Of a stretch of DNA of 11,378 nt, positions 10,500 to 11,378 are shown in pieces. Under the pieces are notes generated by a model. The model saw only the letters and a program-made list of their open reading frames with translations. It was not told the origin of the DNA and ran no database searches. How positions within the stretch are numbered: the first letter of the stretch is position 1; each line of letters begins with the position of its first letter. Made by a program: the position numbers and the translations under genes. The DNA is from DASXTS01 sp036505275 (GTDB taxonomy: Bacteria; Actinomycetota; Actinomycetes; Mycobacteriales; Pseudonocardiaceae): NCBI GenBank assembly GCA_036505275.1, contig DASXTS010000153.1, positions 1-11,378 on the forward strand, given 5' to 3'.

Positions 10500-11378
10500 G
10501 TGCCGCTGTCCGTCGACAACATCATCCAGGTCAACACCGGCAGCTTCAACGCCACCGGCGGCAACGCCACCCTGACGAACCCGGTCACCGCCGGATCCAC
10601 GGTGGTCATCGTCGCGGCGTGCCCGGCCATCGCCGCCGACTCCAACGTCATGGTCACCTCCGACGACACAGCGTTCGAGGCGATCGGCGGTGTCACCGCC
10701 GTCACGGTGCAGGACGCGATGCCGACGATATTCGCGAAACGCAACGTCGCCGCCGGTGGCACCTCATGGGGTCTGACCCCAAAGAAGAGCGGGGTCGCGT
10801 CGGCGCGGCAGGTCGCCTGGGTGGCCATGGAGGTCACCGGGGTCGGCCAGGACCCGTTGGGCACCGGGAACCTGTCCTGGTACGCCGACAAGGCCAGCTC
10901 CGACACGAGCGTGGCCTCGGACGCGACGTCGATCAGCACCTACCGGGATGGCGTCACCAGCCCCGGCTCCTGCTATGACACGCTCGGCCTGGCCGTGTTC
11001 GCCGCCCGCGGCAACGACGCCACCGTACCGGTGTGGAGCGGCTACACCAACGGGTGGATCGAACTGGCCAACGTCGGGCGCACCGACGCGGGCATCGGGT
11101 TCTCGCTGGCCGTCGCGTACAAGCCGTCCCTGGCCATCGGATACATCGAGACCACCGCCACGTGCACCCCGCTGGCCGATTTGGCGGCCGACGCGGTCAG
11201 CCTGTACGCCGACGGTGCCCGGCACGCCCACCTCGTCCAGATGATGAGCGGCGCCGAGTTCGGCAGCATGACCGGCGCGGCGACGATGACCGGGCACCAG
11301 ATCTTCGACACCGCCACGGCCAACGTCACCTGCGTGACGAACATCAAACGGACCGGCAACTACGCGTTCAAGTACGCG
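10500..11378 (+). CDS. Large virion structural protein, N-terminal part
   Basis: The frame is open from GTG 10500 to the right edge, 293 codons without a stop. AGAAGGG (10486-10492) lies seven bases upstream. The sequence is rich in Gly, Ala, Ser, Thr and Val with beta-strand character: VNTGSFNATGG and NPVTAGSTVVIVAACPA at the N-terminus, then VPVWSGYTNGWIELANVG, GIGFSLAVAYKPS and ATCTPLADLAADAVSLYADG, ending with FDTATANVTCVTNIKRTGNY. The last segment resembles the opening of a concanavalin/LamG-like jelly roll in which a GNYAFK-type strand is usual; that is inference. It is probably a virion surface or tail-associated protein. The right part is missing, so length and domain content cannot be judged. 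Confidence 0.75.
   Translation, partial: MPLSVDNIIQVNTGSFNATGGNATLTNPVTAGSTVVIVAACPAIAADSNVMVTSDDTAFEAIGGVTAVTVQDAMPTIFAKRNVAAGGTSWGLTPKKSGVASARQVAWVAMEVTGVGQDPLGTGNLSWYADKASSDTSVASDATSISTYRDGVTSPGSCYDTLGLAVFAARGNDATVPVWSGYTNGWIELANVGRTDAGIGFSLAVAYKPSLAIGYIETTATCTPLADLAADAVSLYADGARHAHLVQMMSGAEFGSMTGAATMTGHQIFDTATANVTCVTNIKRTGNYAFKYA

Overview
The window is a GC-rich bacteriophage or prophage segment from an actinobacterial host. The evidence is strong GC bias at third codon positions, near-absence of TTA codons, frequent GTG starts, and a set of small accessory genes typical of actinobacterial temperate phages. A Micromonosporaceae or Streptomyces-type host is plausible, but the sequence alone does not settle genus, nor whether this is an integrated prophage or a free phage. 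No integrase or att site is visible. All convincing genes are on the + strand.

Left part (1-2441) is an accessory module of eight very small genes and one 207-residue gene. Six of the eight junctions are 1- or 4-base stop/start overlaps (ATGA, TGATG, GTGA). They encode an unidentified C-terminal fragment, an Arg-rich protein, a Cys/His-rich protein carrying a rare TTA codon, a stand-alone LuxR-type helix-turn-helix protein, a small Cys protein with a duplicated CPT(I/V)Y motif, a 29-residue one-helix membrane protein, an acidic protein, a 45-residue peptide rich in Lys/Arg with no acidic residue, and a zinc-ribbon protein. The product of most of these is unknown.

Middle part (2442-5627) is the packaging module: a tiny two-helix membrane protein behind a leader hairpin, an HNH endonuclease, a 233-base lower-GC gap with a terminator-like structure and inverted repeats (the expected neighbourhood of a cos or pac site), terminase small subunit, an inserted C2H2-like small protein, and terminase large subunit with recognisable ATPase and nuclease residues. 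HNH proteins next to terminase genes are known to assist cos cleavage and packaging in several phages.

Right part (5637-11378) is an HK97-type head module: portal (with a fresh-looking 24-base tandem duplication), prohead protease with an N-terminal add-on domain, a 174-base gap carrying two identical 26-base imperfect palindromes, major capsid protein with a delta domain, an Ala/Glu/Lys-rich protein, a 78-residue protein, a head-tail connector, and the start of a large virion protein that runs off the window. Together they package DNA through the portal, mature the capsid by proteolysis and build the neck. The order is ordinary up to the connector. The large protein placed immediately after it is not the usual next gene.

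No tRNA, rRNA, CRISPR array or insertion sequence was recognised. No gene-free stretch exceeds 300 bases.
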